Shown: positions 23,459-36,475 of the stretch, piece by piece
How the letters are laid out: each line of letters begins with the position of its first letter
Numbering within the stretch: position 1 is the first letter of the stretch
Notes under the pieces: model-generated
Seen by the model: the letters and a program-made list of their open reading frames with translations, nothing else
The model's database searches: none
Told to the model about the DNA's origin: nothing
Made by a program: the position numbers and the translations under genes
Source: Tipula vernalis
Taxonomy: Eukaryota > Arthropoda > Insecta > Diptera > Tipulidae
NCBI GenBank assembly: GCA_958295665.1
Contig: OY282558.1
Span: 28,727,045 to 28,791,044, forward strand
Reading direction: 5' to 3'
DNA length: 64,000 nucleotides

Positions 23459-25629
23459 ATTTATGGTATAGCAATTACAGGTCTCGTGACCTATCATTTG
23501 AGGTATCAAGAACCGCAATCGGAGCACAATTGCAGATTTCGGATTTTTACAGCTCTGAATTGGCTGAGCTATAGTAAGGTGATTTTCTTCGAATCGATTT
23601 TTCTGTGAAATGTATGGAAATAATCAACCAATTTTAATGCGGTTTGGCATAACAAATACAAGTCCCGAGACCTATCATTTGAGGTATCAAGAACCGCAAT
23701 CGGAGCACAATTGCAGATTTCGGATTTTTACAGCTCTGAATCGGCTGAGCTATAGTAAGGTGATTTTCTTCGAATCGAACTTTCTTCGAAATGTATGGTA
23801 TAGCAATTACAGGTCTCGTGACCTATCATTTGAGGTATCAAGAACCGCAATCGGAGCACAATTGCAGATTTCGGATTTTTACAGCTCTGAATCGGCTGAG
23901 CTATAGTAAGGTGATTTTCTTCGAATCGAACTTTCTTCGATATGTATGGTATAGCAATTACAGGTCTTGTGACCTATCATTTAAGGTATCAAGAACCGCA
24001 ATCGGAGCACAATTGCAGATTTCGGATTTTTACAGCTCTGAATCGGCAGAGCTATAGTAAGGTGATTTTCTTCGAATCGAACTTTCTTCGAAATGTATGG
24101 TATAGCAATTACAGGTCTCGTGACCTATCATTTGAGGTATCAAGAACCGCAATCGGAGCACAATTGCAGATTTCGGATTTTTACAGCTCTGAATCGGCAG
24201 AGCTATAGTAAGGTGATTTTCTTCGAATCGAACTTTCTTCGAAATGTATGGTATAGCAATTACAGGTCTCGTGACCTATCATTTGAGGTATCAAGAACCG
24301 CAATCGGAGCACAATTGCAGATTTCGGATTTTTACAGCTCTGAATCGGCTGAGCTATAGTAAGGTGATTTTCTTCGAATCGAACTTTCTTCGAAATGTAT
24401 GGTATAGCAATTACAGGTCTCGTGACCTATCATTTGAGGTATCAAGAACCGCAATCTGAGCACAATTGCAGATTTCGGATTTTTACAGCTCTGAATCGGC
24501 TGAGCTATAGTAAGGTGATTTTCTTCGAATCGAACTTTCTTCGAAATGTATGGTATAGCAATTACAGGTCTCGTGACCTATCATTTGAGGTATCAAGAAC
24601 CGCAATCGGAGCACAATTGCAGATTTCGGATTTTTACAGCTCTGAATCGGCTGAGCTATAGTAAGGTGATTTTCTTCGAATCGAACTTTCTTCGATATGT
24701 ATGGTATAGCAATTACAGGTCTTGTGACCTATCATTTAAGGTATCAAGAACCGCAATCGGAGCACAATTGCAGATTTCGGATTTTTACAGCTCTGAATCG
24801 GCAGAGCTATAGTAAGGTGATTTTCTTCGAATCGATTTTTCTGTGAAATGTATGGAAATAATCAACCAATTTTAATGCGGTTTGGCATAACAATTACAAG
24901 TCCCGAGACCTATCATTTGAGGTATCAAGAACGGCAATCGGAGCACAATTGCAGATTTCGGATTTTTACAGCTCTGAATCGGCTGAGCTGTAAGGTGATT
25001 TTCTTCGAATCGAACTTTCTTCGAAATTTATAGTATAGCAATTACAGGTCTCGTGACCTATCATTTGAGGTATCAAGAACCGCAATCGGAGCACAATTGC
25101 AGATTTCGGATTTTTACAGCTCTGAATCGGCTGAGCTATAGTAAGGTGATTTTCTTCGAATCGAACTTTCTTCGAAATGTATGGTATAGCAATTACAGGT
25201 CTCGTGACCTATCATTTGAGGTATCAAGAACCGCAATCTGAGCACAATTGCAGATTTCGGATTTTTACAGCTCTGAATCGGCTGAGCTATAGTAAGGTGA
25301 TTTTCTTCGAATCGAACTTTCTTCGAAATGTATGGTATAGCAATTACAGGTCTCGTGACCTATCATTTGAGGTATCAAGAACCGCAATCGGAGCACAATT
25401 GCAGATTTCGGATTTTTACAGCTCTGAATCGGCTGAGCTATAGTAAGGTGATTTTCTTCGAATCGAACTTTCTTCGATATGTATGGTATAGCAATTACAG
25501 GTCTTGTGACCTATCATTTGAGGTATCAAGAACCGCAATCGGAGCACAATTGCAGATTTCGGATTTTTACAGCTCTGAATCGGCTGAGCTATAGTAAGGT
25601 GATTTTCTTCGAATCGAACTTTCTTCGAA
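23459..25629 (+). repeat. 2.17-kb segment duplicate, copy 1 (offset 8721)
   Basis: Tracked by the private change caatctgagc at 24457 and 25239, which recurs at 33178 and 33960, exactly 8721 bp further. The segment also shares aatttatagtatag and the order fl, L, S, Y, S, S, S, S, Y, L, fl, S, S, Y. Confidence 0.88.
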
Positions 25630-26867
25630 ATGTATGGTATAGCAATTACAGGTCTCGTGACCTATCATTTGAGGTATCAAGAACCGCAATCGGAGCACAA
25701 TTGCAGATTTCGGATTTTTACAGCTCTGAATCGGCTGAGCTATAGTAAGGTGATTTTCTTCGAATCGAACTTTCTTCGAAATGTATGGTATAGCAATTAC
25801 AGGTCTTGTGACCTATCATTTGAGGTATCAAGAACCGCAATTGGAGCACAATTGCAGATTTCGGATTTTTACAGCTCTGAATCGGCTGAGCTATAGTAAG
25901 GTGATTTTCTTCGAATCGAACTTTCTTCGAAATGTATGGTATAGCAATTACAGGTCTCGTGACCTATCATTTGAGGTATCAAGAACCGCAATCGGAGCAC
26001 AATTGCAGATTTCGGATTTTTACAGCTCTGAATCGGCTGAGCTATAGTAAGGTGATTTTCTTCGAATCGATTTTTCTGTGAAATGTATGGAAATAATCAA
26101 CCAATTTTAATGCGGTTTCGGATAACAATTACAAGTCCCGAGACCTATCATTTGAGGTATCAAGAACGGCAATCGGAGCACAATTGCAGATTTCGGATTT
26201 TTACAGCTCTGAATCGGCTGAGCTATAGTAAGGTGATTTTCTTCGAATCGAACTTTCTTCGAAATGTATGGTATAGCAATTACAGGTCTCGTGACCTATC
26301 ATTTGAGGTATCAAGAACCGCAATCGGAGCACAATTGCAGATTTCGGGTTTTTACAGCTCTGAATCGGCTGAGCTATAGTAAGGTGATTTTCTTCGAATC
26401 GAACTTTCTTCGAAATGTATGGTATAGCAATTACAGGTCTCGTGACCTATCATTTGAGGTATCAAGAACCGCAATCGGAGCACAATTGCAGATTTTGGAT
26501 TTTTACAGCTCTGAATCGGCTGAGCTATAGTAAGGTGATTTTCTTCGAATCGAACGGTCTTCGAAATGTATGGTATAGCAATTACAGGTCTCGTGACCTA
26601 TCATTTGAGGTATCAAGAACCGCAATCGGACCACAATTGCAGATTTCGGATTTTTACAGCTCTGAATCGGCTGAGCTATAGTAAGGTGATTTTCTTCGAA
26701 TCGAACTTTCTTCGAAATGTATGGTATAGCAATTACAGGTCTCGTGACCTATCATTTGAGGTATCAAGAACCGCAATCGGAGCACAATTGCAGATTTCGG
26801 ATTTTTACAGCTCTGAATCGGCTGAGCTATAGTAAGGTGATTTTCTTCGAATCGAACTTTCTTCGAT
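25479..26867 (+). repeat. 1389-bp higher-order unit, copy 1
   Basis: Nine monomers: a Y-like S, S, S with cttgtg and caattgg, S, L with gcggtttcggataac, and four S including cgaacggtcttcg. Total 8 x 151 + 181 = 1389 bp. The following 1389 bp repeat the same order. Confidence 0.85.
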
Positions 26868-28256
26868 ATGTATGGTATAGCAATTACAGGTCTTGTGACC
26901 TATCATTTGAGGTATCAAGAACCGCAATCGGAGCACAATTGCAGATTTCGGATTTTTACAGCTCTGAATCGGCTGAGCTATAGTAAGGTGATTTTCTTCG
27001 AATCGAACTTTCTTCGAAATGTATGGTATAGCAATTACAGGTCTCGTGACCTATCATTTGAGGTATCAAGAACCGCAATCGGAGCACAATTGCAGATTTC
27101 GGATTTTTACAGCTCTGAATCGGCTGAGCTATAGTAAGGTGATTTTCTTCGAATCGAACTTTCTTCGAAATGTATGGTATAGCAATTACAGGTCTTGTGA
27201 CCTATCATTTGAGGTATCAAGAACCGCAATTGGAGCACAATTGCAGATTTCGGATTTTTACAGCTCTGAATCGGCTGAGCTATAGTAAGGTGATTTTCTT
27301 CGAATCGAACTTTCTTCGAAATGTATGGTATAGCAATTACAGGTCTCGTGACCTATCATTTGAGGTATCAAGAACCGCAATCGGAGCACAATTGCAGATT
27401 TCGGATTTTTACAGCTCTGAATCGGCTGAGCTATAGTAAGGTGATTTTCTTCGAATCGATTTTTCTGTGAAATGTATGGAAATAATCAACCAATTTTAAT
27501 GCGGTTTCGGATAACAATTACAAGTCCCGAGACCTATCATTTGAGGTATCAAGAACGGCAATCGGAGCACAATTGCAGATTTCGGATTTTTACAGCTCTG
27601 AATCGGCTGAGCTATAGTAAGGTGATTTTCTTCGAATCGAACTTTCTTCGAAATGTATGGTATAGCAATTACAGGTCTCGTGACCTATCATTTGAGGTAT
27701 CAAGAACCGCAATCGGAGCACAATTGCAGATTTCGGGTTTTTACAGCTCTGAATCGGCTGAGCTATAGTAAGGTGATTTTCTTCGAATCGAACTTTCTTC
27801 GAAATGTATGGTATAGCAATTACAGGTCTCGTGACCTATCATTTGAGGTATCAAGAACCGCAATCGGAGCACAATTGCAGATTTTGGATTTTTACAGCTC
27901 TGAATCGGCTGAGCTATAGTAAGGTGATTTTCTTCGAATCGAACGGTCTTCGAAATGTATGGTATAGCAATTACAGGTCTCGTGACCTATCATTTGAGGT
28001 ATCAAGAACCGCAATCGGACCACAATTGCAGATTTCGGATTTTTACAGCTCTGAATCGGCTGAGCTATAGTAAGGTGATTTTCTTCGAATCGAACTTTCT
28101 TCGAAATGTATGGTATAGCAATTACAGGTCTCGTGACCTATCATTTGAGGTATAAAGAACCGCAATCGGAGCACAATTGCAGATTTCGGATTTTTACAGC
28201 TCTGAATCGGCTGAGCTATAGTAAGGTGATTTTCTTCGAATCGAACTTTCTTCGAA
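26868..28256 (+). repeat. 1389-bp higher-order unit, copy 2
   Basis: Directly adjacent tandem copy of the previous unit with all markers in register. One visible difference is tataaag near 28152, where copy 1 has tatcaag near 26763. The next monomer (28257) is not Y type, so the tandem ends here. Confidence 0.85.
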
Positions 28257-28890
28257 ATGTATGGTATAGCAATTACAGGTCTCGTGACCTATCATTTGAG
28301 GTATCAAGAACCGCAATTGGAGCACAATTGCAGATTTCGAATTTTTACAGCTCTGAATCGGCTGAGCTATAGTAAGGTGATTTTCTTCGAATCGAACTTT
28401 CTTCGAAATGTATTGTATAGCAATTACAGGTCTCGTGACCTATCATTTGAGGTATCAAGAACCGCAATCGGAGCACAATTGCAGATTTCGGATTTTTACA
28501 GCTCTGAATCGGCTGAGCTATAGTAAGGTGATTTTCTTCGAATCGATTTTTCTGTGAAATGTATGGAAATAATCAACCAATTTTAATGCGGTTTGGCATA
28601 ACAATTACAAGTCCCGAGACCTATCATTTGAGGTATCAAGAACGGCAATCGGAGCACAATTGCAGATTTCGGATTTTTACAGCTCTGAATCGGCTGAGCT
28701 ATAGTAAGGTGATTTTCTTCGAATCGAACTTTCTTCGAAATTTATGGTATAGCAATTACAGGTCTCGTGACCTATCATTTGAGGTATCAAGAACCGCAAT
28801 CGGAGCACAATTGCAGATTTCGGATTTTTACAGCTCTGAATTGGCTGAGCTATAGTAAGGTGATTTTCTTCGAATCGATTTTTCTGTGAA
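27019..28890 (+). repeat. Segment duplicate without the insertion (pairs with 18118)
   Basis: Same marker order as 18118-20448: gcggtttcggataac near 27503, cgaacggtcttcg near 27941, atgtattgtatag near 28408. It has an uninterrupted monomer at 27598. Length 1872 bp against 2331 bp; the difference is exactly 459 bp. A few substitutions separate the copies, for example gattttgg near 19591 against gatttcgg near 28033. Confidence 0.85.
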
Positions 28891-30608
28891 ATGTATGGAA
28901 ATAATCAACCAATTTTAATGCGGTTTGGCATAACAATTACAAGTCCCGAGACCTATCATTTGAGGTATCAAGAACCGCAATCGGAGCACAATTGCAGATT
29001 TCGGATTTTTACAGCTCTGAATCGGCTGAGCTATAGTAAGGTGATTTTCTTCGAATCGAACTTTCTTCGAAATGTATGGTATAGCAATTACAGGTCTCGT
29101 GACCTATCATTTGAGGTATCAAGAACCGCAATCGGAGCACAATTGCAGATTTCGGATTTTTACAGCTCTGAATCGGCTGAGCTATAGTAAGGTGATTTTC
29201 TTCGAATCGAACTTTCTTCGAAATGTATGGTATAGCAATTACAGGTCTCGTGACCTATCATTTGAGGTATCAAGAACCGCAATCGGAGCACAATTGCAGA
29301 TTTCGGATTTTTACAGCTCTGAATCGGCTGAGCTATAGTAAGGTGATTTTCTTCGAATCGAACTTTCTTCGATATGTATGGTATAGCAATTACAGGTCTT
29401 GTGACCTATCATTTAAGGTATCAAGAACCGCAATCGGAGCACAATTGCAGATTTCGGATTTTTACAGCTCTGAATCGGCAGAGCTATAGTAAGGTGATTT
29501 TCTTCGAATCGAACTTTCTTCGAAATGTATGGTATAGCAATTACAGGTCTCGTGACCTATCATTTGAGGTATCAAGAACCGCAATCGGAGCACAATTGCA
29601 GATTTCGGATTTTTACAGCTCTGAATCGGCTGAGCTATAGTAAGGTGATTTTCTTCGAATCGAACTTTCTTCGAAATGTATGGTATAGCAATTACAGGTC
29701 TCGTGACCTATCATTTGAGGTATCAAGAACCGCAATCGGAGCACAATTGCAGATTTCGGATTTTTACAGCTCTGAATCGGCTGAGCTATAGTAAGGTGAT
29801 TTTCTTCGAATCGAACTTTCTTCGAAATGTATGGTATAGCAATTACAGGTCTCGTGACCTATCATTTGAGGTATCAAGAACCGCAATCGGAGCACAATTG
29901 CAGATTTCGGATTTTTACAGCTCTGAATCGGCTGAGCTATAGTAAGGTGATTTTCTTCGAATCGAACTTTCTTCGATATGTATGGTATAGCAATTACAGG
30001 TCTTGTGACCTATCATTTAAGGTATCAAGAACCGCAATCGGAGCACAATTGCAGATTTCGGATTTTTACAGCTCTGAATCGGCAGAGCTATAGTAAGGTG
30101 ATTTTCTTCGAATCGAACTTTCTTCGAAATGTATGGTATAGCAATTACAGGTCTCGTGACCTATCATTTGAGGTATCAAGAACCGCAATCGGAGCACAAT
30201 TGCAGATTTCGGATTTTTACAGCTCTGAATCGGCTGAGCTATAGTAAGGTGATTTTCTTCGAATCGATTTTTCTGTGAAATGTATGGAAATAATCAACCA
30301 ATTTTAATGCGGTTTGGCATAACAATTACAAGTCCCGAGACCCATCATTTGAGGTATAGAGAACGGCAATCGGAGCACAATTGCAGATTTCGGATTTTTA
30401 CAGCTCTGAATCGGCTGAGCTGTAAGGTGATTTTCTTCGAATCGAACTTTCTTCGAAATTTATGGTATAGCAATTACAGGTCTCGTGACCTATCATTTGA
30501 GGTATCAAGAACCGCAATCGGAGCACAATTGCAGATTTCGGATTTTTACAGCTCTGAATCGGCTGAGCTATAGTAAGGTGATTTTCTTCGAATCGAACTT
30601 TCTTCGAA
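28559..30608 (+). repeat. Segment duplicate with one extra monomer (pairs with 21560)
   Basis: Matches 21560-23458 in marker order, including the private acccatcatttgaggtatagag L unit at 30280. It is longer by exactly 151 bp, one S monomer. Unequal exchange of a single unit explains it. Confidence 0.8.
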
Positions 30609-32179
30609 ATGTATGGTATAGCAATTACAGGTCTCGTGACCTATCATTTGAGGTATCAAGAACCGCAATTGGAGCACAATTGCAGATTTCGGATTTTTAC
30701 AGCTCTGAATCGGCTGAGCTATATATAGTAAGGTGATTTTCTTCGAATCGAACTTTCTTTGATATGTATGGTATAGCAATTACAGGTCTTGTGACCTATC
30801 ATTTAAGGTATCAAGAACCGCAATCGGAGCACAATTGCAGATTTCGGATTTTTACAGCTCTGAATCGGCAGAGCTATAGTAAGGTGATTTTCTTCGAATC
30901 GAACTTTCTTCGAAATGTATGGTATAGCAATTACAGGTCTCGTGACCTATCATTTGAGGTATCAAGAACCGCAATCGGAGCACAATTGCAGATTTCGGAT
31001 TTTTACAGCTCTGAATCGGCTGAGCTATAGTAAGGTGATTTTCTTCGAATCGAACTTTCTTCGAAATGTATGGTATAGCAATTACAGGTCTCGTGACCTA
31101 TCATTTGAGGTATCAAGAACCGCAATCGGAGCACAATTGCAGATTTCGGATTTTTACAGCTCTGAATCGGCTGAGCTATAGTAAGGTGATTTTCTTCGAA
31201 TCGAACTTTCTTCGATATGTATGGTATAGCAATTACAGGTCTTGTGACCTATCATTTAAGGTATCAAGAACCGCAATCGGAGCACAATTGCAGATTTCGG
31301 ATTTTTACAGCTCTGAATCGGCAGAGCTATAGTAAGGTGATTTTCTTCGAATCGAACTTTCTTCGAAATGTATGGTATAGCAATTACAGGTCTCGTGACC
31401 TATCATTTGAGGTATCAAGAACCGCAATCGGAGCACAATTGCAGATTTCGGATTTTTACAGCTCTGAATCGGCTGAGCTATAGTAAGGTGATTTTCTTCG
31501 AATCGAACTTTCTTCGAAATTTATGGTATAGCAATTACAGGTCTCGTGACCTATCATTTGAGGTATCAAGAACCGCAATCGGAGCACAATTGCAGATTTC
31601 GGATTTTTACAGCTCTGAATCGGCTGAGCTATAGTAAGGTGATTTTCTTCGAATCGATTTTTCTGTGAAATGTATGGAAATAATCAACCAATTTTAATGC
31701 GGTTTGGCGTAACAATTACAAGTCCCGAGACCTATCATTTGAGGTATCAAGAACGGCAATCGGAGCACAATTGCAGATTTCGGATTTTTACAGCTCTGAA
31801 TCGGCTGAGCTGTAAGGTGATTTTCTTCGAATCGAACTTTCTTCGAAATTTATGGTATAGCAATTACAGGTCTCGTGACCTATCATTTGAGGTATCAAGA
31901 ACCGCAATCGGAGCACAATTGCAGATTTCGGATTTTTACAGCTCTGAATCTGCTGAGCTATAGTAAGGTGATTTTCTTCGAATCGATTTTTCTGTGAAAT
32001 GTATGGAAATAATCAACCAATTTTAATGCGGTTTGGCATAACAATTACAAGTCCCGAGACCTATCATTTGAGGTATCAAGAACCGCAATCGGAGCACAAT
32101 TGCAGATTTCGGATTTTTACAGCTCTGAATCGGCTGAGCTATAGTAAGGTGATTTTCTTCGAATCGAACTTTCTTCGAA

Positions 32180-34350
32180 ATTTATGGTATAGCAATTACA
32201 GGTCTCGTGACCTATCATTTGAGGTATCAAGAACCGCAATCGGAGCACAATTGCAGATTTCGGATTTTTACAGCTCTGAATTGGCTGAGCTATAGTAAGG
32301 TGATTTTCTTCGAATCGATTTTTCTGTGAAATGTATGGAAATAATCAACCAATTTTAATGCGGTTTGGCATAACAATTACAAGTCCCGAGACCTATCATT
32401 TGAGGTATCAAGAACCGCAATCGGAGCACAATTGCAGATTTCGGATTTTTACAGCTCTGAATCGGCTGAGCTATAGTAAGGTGATTTTCTTCGAATCGAA
32501 CTTTCTTCGAAATGTATGGTATAGCAATTACAGGTCTCGTGACCTATCATTTGAGGTATCAAGAACCGCAATCGGAGCACAATTGCAGATTTCGGATTTT
32601 TACAGCTCTGAATCGGCTGAGCTATAGTAAGGTGATTTTCTTCGAATCGAACTTTCTTCGATATGTATGGTATAGCAATTACAGGTCTTGTGACCTATCA
32701 TTTAAGGTATCAAGAACCGCAATCGGAGCACAATTGCAGATTTCGGATTTTTACAGCTCTGAATCGGCAGAGCTATAGTAAGGTGATTTTCTTCGAATCG
32801 AACTTTCTTCGAAATGTATGGTATAGCAATTACAGGTCTCGTGACCTATCATTTGAGGTATCAAGAACCGCAATCGGAGCACAATTGCAGATTTCGGATT
32901 TTTACAGCTCTGAATCGGCAGAGCTATAGTAAGGTGATTTTCTTCGAATCGAACTTTCTTCGAAATGTATGGTATAGCAATTACAGGTCTCGTGACCTAT
33001 CATTTGAGGTATCAAGAACCGCAATCGGAGCACAATTGCAGATTTCGGATTTTTACAGCTCTGAATCGGCTGAGCTATAGTAAGGTGATTTTCTTCGAAT
33101 CGAACTTTCTTCGAAATGTATGGTATAGCAATTACAGGTCTCGTGACCTATCATTTGAGGTATCAAGAACCGCAATCTGAGCACAATTGCAGATTTCGGA
33201 TTTTTACAGCTCTGAATCGGCTGAGCTATAGTAAGGTGATTTTCTTCGAATCGAACTTTCTTCGAAATGTATGGTATAGCAATTACAGGTCTCGTGACCT
33301 ATCATTTGAGGTATCAAGAACCGCAATCGGAGCACAATTGCAGATTTCGGATTTTTACAGCTCTGAATCGGCTGAGCTATAGTAAGGTGATTTTCTTCGA
33401 ATCGAACTTTCTTCGATATGTATGGTATAGCAATTACAGGTCTTGTGACCTATCATTTAAGGTATCAAGAACCGCAATCGGAGCACAATTGCAGATTTCG
33501 GATTTTTACAGCTCTGAATCGGCAGAGCTATAGTAAGGTGATTTTCTTCGAATCGATTTTTCTGTGAAATGTATGGAAATAATCAACCAATTTTAATGCG
33601 GTTTGGCATAACAATTACAAGTCCCGAGACCTATCATTTGAGGTATCAAGAACGGCAATCGGAGCACAATTGCAGATTTCGGATTTTTACAGCTCTGAAT
33701 CGGCTGAGCTGTAAGGTGATTTTCTTCGAATCGAACTTTCTTCGAAATTTATAGTATAGCAATTACAGGTCTCGTGACCTATCATTTGAGGTATCAAGAA
33801 CCGCAATCGGAGCACAATTGCAGATTTCGGATTTTTACAGCTCTGAATCGGCTGAGCTATAGTAAGGTGATTTTCTTCGAATCGAACTTTCTTCGAAATG
33901 TATGGTATAGCAATTACAGGTCTCGTGACCTATCATTTGAGGTATCAAGAACCGCAATCTGAGCACAATTGCAGATTTCGGATTTTTACAGCTCTGAATC
34001 GGCTGAGCTATAGTAAGGTGATTTTCTTCGAATCGAACTTTCTTCGAAATGTATGGTATAGCAATTACAGGTCTCGTGACCTATCATTTGAGGTATCAAG
34101 AACCGCAATCGGAGCACAATTGCAGATTTCGGATTTTTACAGCTCTGAATCGGCTGAGCTATAGTAAGGTGATTTTCTTCGAATCGAACTTTCTTCGATA
34201 TGTATGGTATAGCAATTACAGGTCTCGTGACCTATCATTTGAGGTATCAAGAACCGCAATCGGAGCACAATTGCAGATTTCGGATTTTTACAGCTCTGAA
34301 TCGGCTGAGCTATAGTAAGGTGATTTTCTTCGAATCGAACTTTCTTCGAA
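32180..34350 (+). repeat. 2.17-kb segment duplicate, copy 2 (offset 8721)
   Basis: Second copy of 23459-25629. One difference is aacaattac near 32375, where copy 1 has aacaaatac; another is that its last Y unit (34200) has ctcgtgacc, where copy 1 has cttgtgacc. The L plus aatttatagtatag pair is copied once more at 34502/34680. Confidence 0.88.
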
Positions 34351-36367
34351 ATTTATGGTATAGCAATTACAGGTCTCGTGACCTATCATTTGAGGTATCA
34401 AGAACCGCAATCGGAGCACAATTGCAGATTTCGGATTTTTACAGCTCTGAATCGGCTGAGCTATAGTAAGGTGATTTTCTTCGAATCGATTTTTCTGTGA
34501 AATGTATGGAAATAATCAACCAATTTTAATGCGGTTTGGCATAACAATTACAAGTCCCGAGACCTATCATTTGAGGTATCAAGAACGGCAATCGGAGCAC
34601 AATTGCAGATTTCGGATTTTTACAGCTCTGAATCGGCTGAGCTGTAAGGTGATTTTCTTCGAATCGAACTTTCTTCGAAATTTATAGTATAGCAATTACA
34701 GGTCTCGTGACCTATCATTTGAGGTATCAAGAACCGCAATCGGAGCACAATTGCAGATTTCGGATTTTTACAGCTCTGAATCGGCTGAGCTATAGTAAGG
34801 TGATTTTCTTCGAATCGAACTTTCTTCGAAATGTATGGTATAGCAATTACAGGTCTCGTGACCTATCATTTGAGGTATCAAGAACCGCAATCGGAGCACA
34901 ATTGCAGATTTCGGATTTTTACAGCTCTGAATCGGCTGAGCTATAGTAAGGTGATTTTCTTCGAATCGAACTTTCTTCGAAATGTATGGTATAGCAATTA
35001 CAGGTCTCGTGACCTATCATTTGAGATATCAAGAACCGCAATCGGAGCACAATTGCAGATTTCGGATTTTTACAGCTCTGAATCGGCTGAGCTATAGTAA
35101 GGTGATTTTCTTCGAATCGAACTTTCTTCGAAATGTATGGTATAGCAATTACAGGTCTCGTGACCTATCATTTGAGGTATCAAGAACCGCAATCGGAGCA
35201 CAATTGCAGATTTCGGATTTTTACAGCTCTGAATCGGCAGAGCTATAGTAAGGTGATTTTCTTCGAATCGAACTTTCTTCGAAATGTATGGTATAGCAAT
35301 TACAGGTCTCGTGACCTATCATTTGAGGTATCAAGAACCGCAATCGGAGCACAATTGCAGATTTCGGATTTTTACAGCTCTGAATCGGCTGAGCTATAGT
35401 AAGGTGATTTTCTTCGAATCGAACTTTCTTCGAAATGTATGGTATAGCAATTACAGGTCTCGTGACCTATCATTTGAGGTATCAAGAACCGCAATCGGAG
35501 CACAATTGCAGATTTCGGATTTTTACAGCTCTGAATCGGCTGAGCTATAGTAAGGTGATTTTCTTCGAATTGAACTTTCTTCGAAATGTATGGTATAGCA
35601 ATTACAGGTCTCGTGACCTATCATTTGAGGTATCAAGAACCGCAATCGGAGCACAATTGCAGATTTCGGATTTTTACAGCTCTGAATCGGCTGAGCTATA
35701 GTAAGGTGATTTTCTTCGAATCGAACTTTCTTCGATATGTATGGTATAGCAATTACAGGTCTTGTGACCTATCATTTAAGGTATCAAGAACCGCAATCGG
35801 AGCACAATTGCAGATTTCGGATTTTTACAGCTCTGAATCGGCAGAGCTATAGTAAGGTGATTTTCTTCGAATCGAACTTTCTTCGAAATGTATGGTATAG
35901 CAATTACAGGTCTCGTGACCTATCATTTGAGGTATCAAGAACCGCAATCGGAGCACAATTGCAGATTTCGGATTTTTACAGCTCTGAATCGGCTGAGCTA
36001 TAGTAAGGTGATTTTCTTCGAATCGATTTTTCTGTGAAATGTATGGAAATAATCAACCAATTTTAATGCGGTTTGGCATAACAATTACAAGTCCCGAGAC
36101 CTATCATTTGAGGTATCAAGAACGGCAATCGGAGCACAATTGCAGATTTCGGATTTTTACAGCTCTGAATCGGCTGAGCTGTAAGGTGATTTTCTTCGAA
36201 TCGAACTTTCTTCGAAATTTATGGTATAGCAATTACAGGTCTCGTGACCTATCATTTGAGGTATCAAGAACCGCAATCGGAGCACAATTGCAGATTTCGG
36301 ATTTTTACAGCTCTGAATCGGCTGAGCTATAGTAAGGTGATTTTCTTCGAATCGAACTTTCTTCGAA

Positions 36368-36475
36368 ATGTATGGTATAGCAATTACAGGTCTCGTGACC
36401 TATCATTTGAGGTATCAAGAACCGCAAGGCTGAGCTATAGTAAGGTGATTTTCTTCGAATCGAACTTTCTTCGAT
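36368..36475 (+). repeat. Truncated S monomer (108 bp, 43-bp deletion)
   Basis: The unit reads gaaccgcaa and then jumps to ggctgagctatag, with the junction at 36427/36428. The 43 bases from tcggagc to ctgaatc are missing. In intact units, atcgg flanks both ends of the missing stretch, so slippage or end-joining at short homology would explain it. The next monomer is a Y type in normal phase. Confidence 0.85.
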
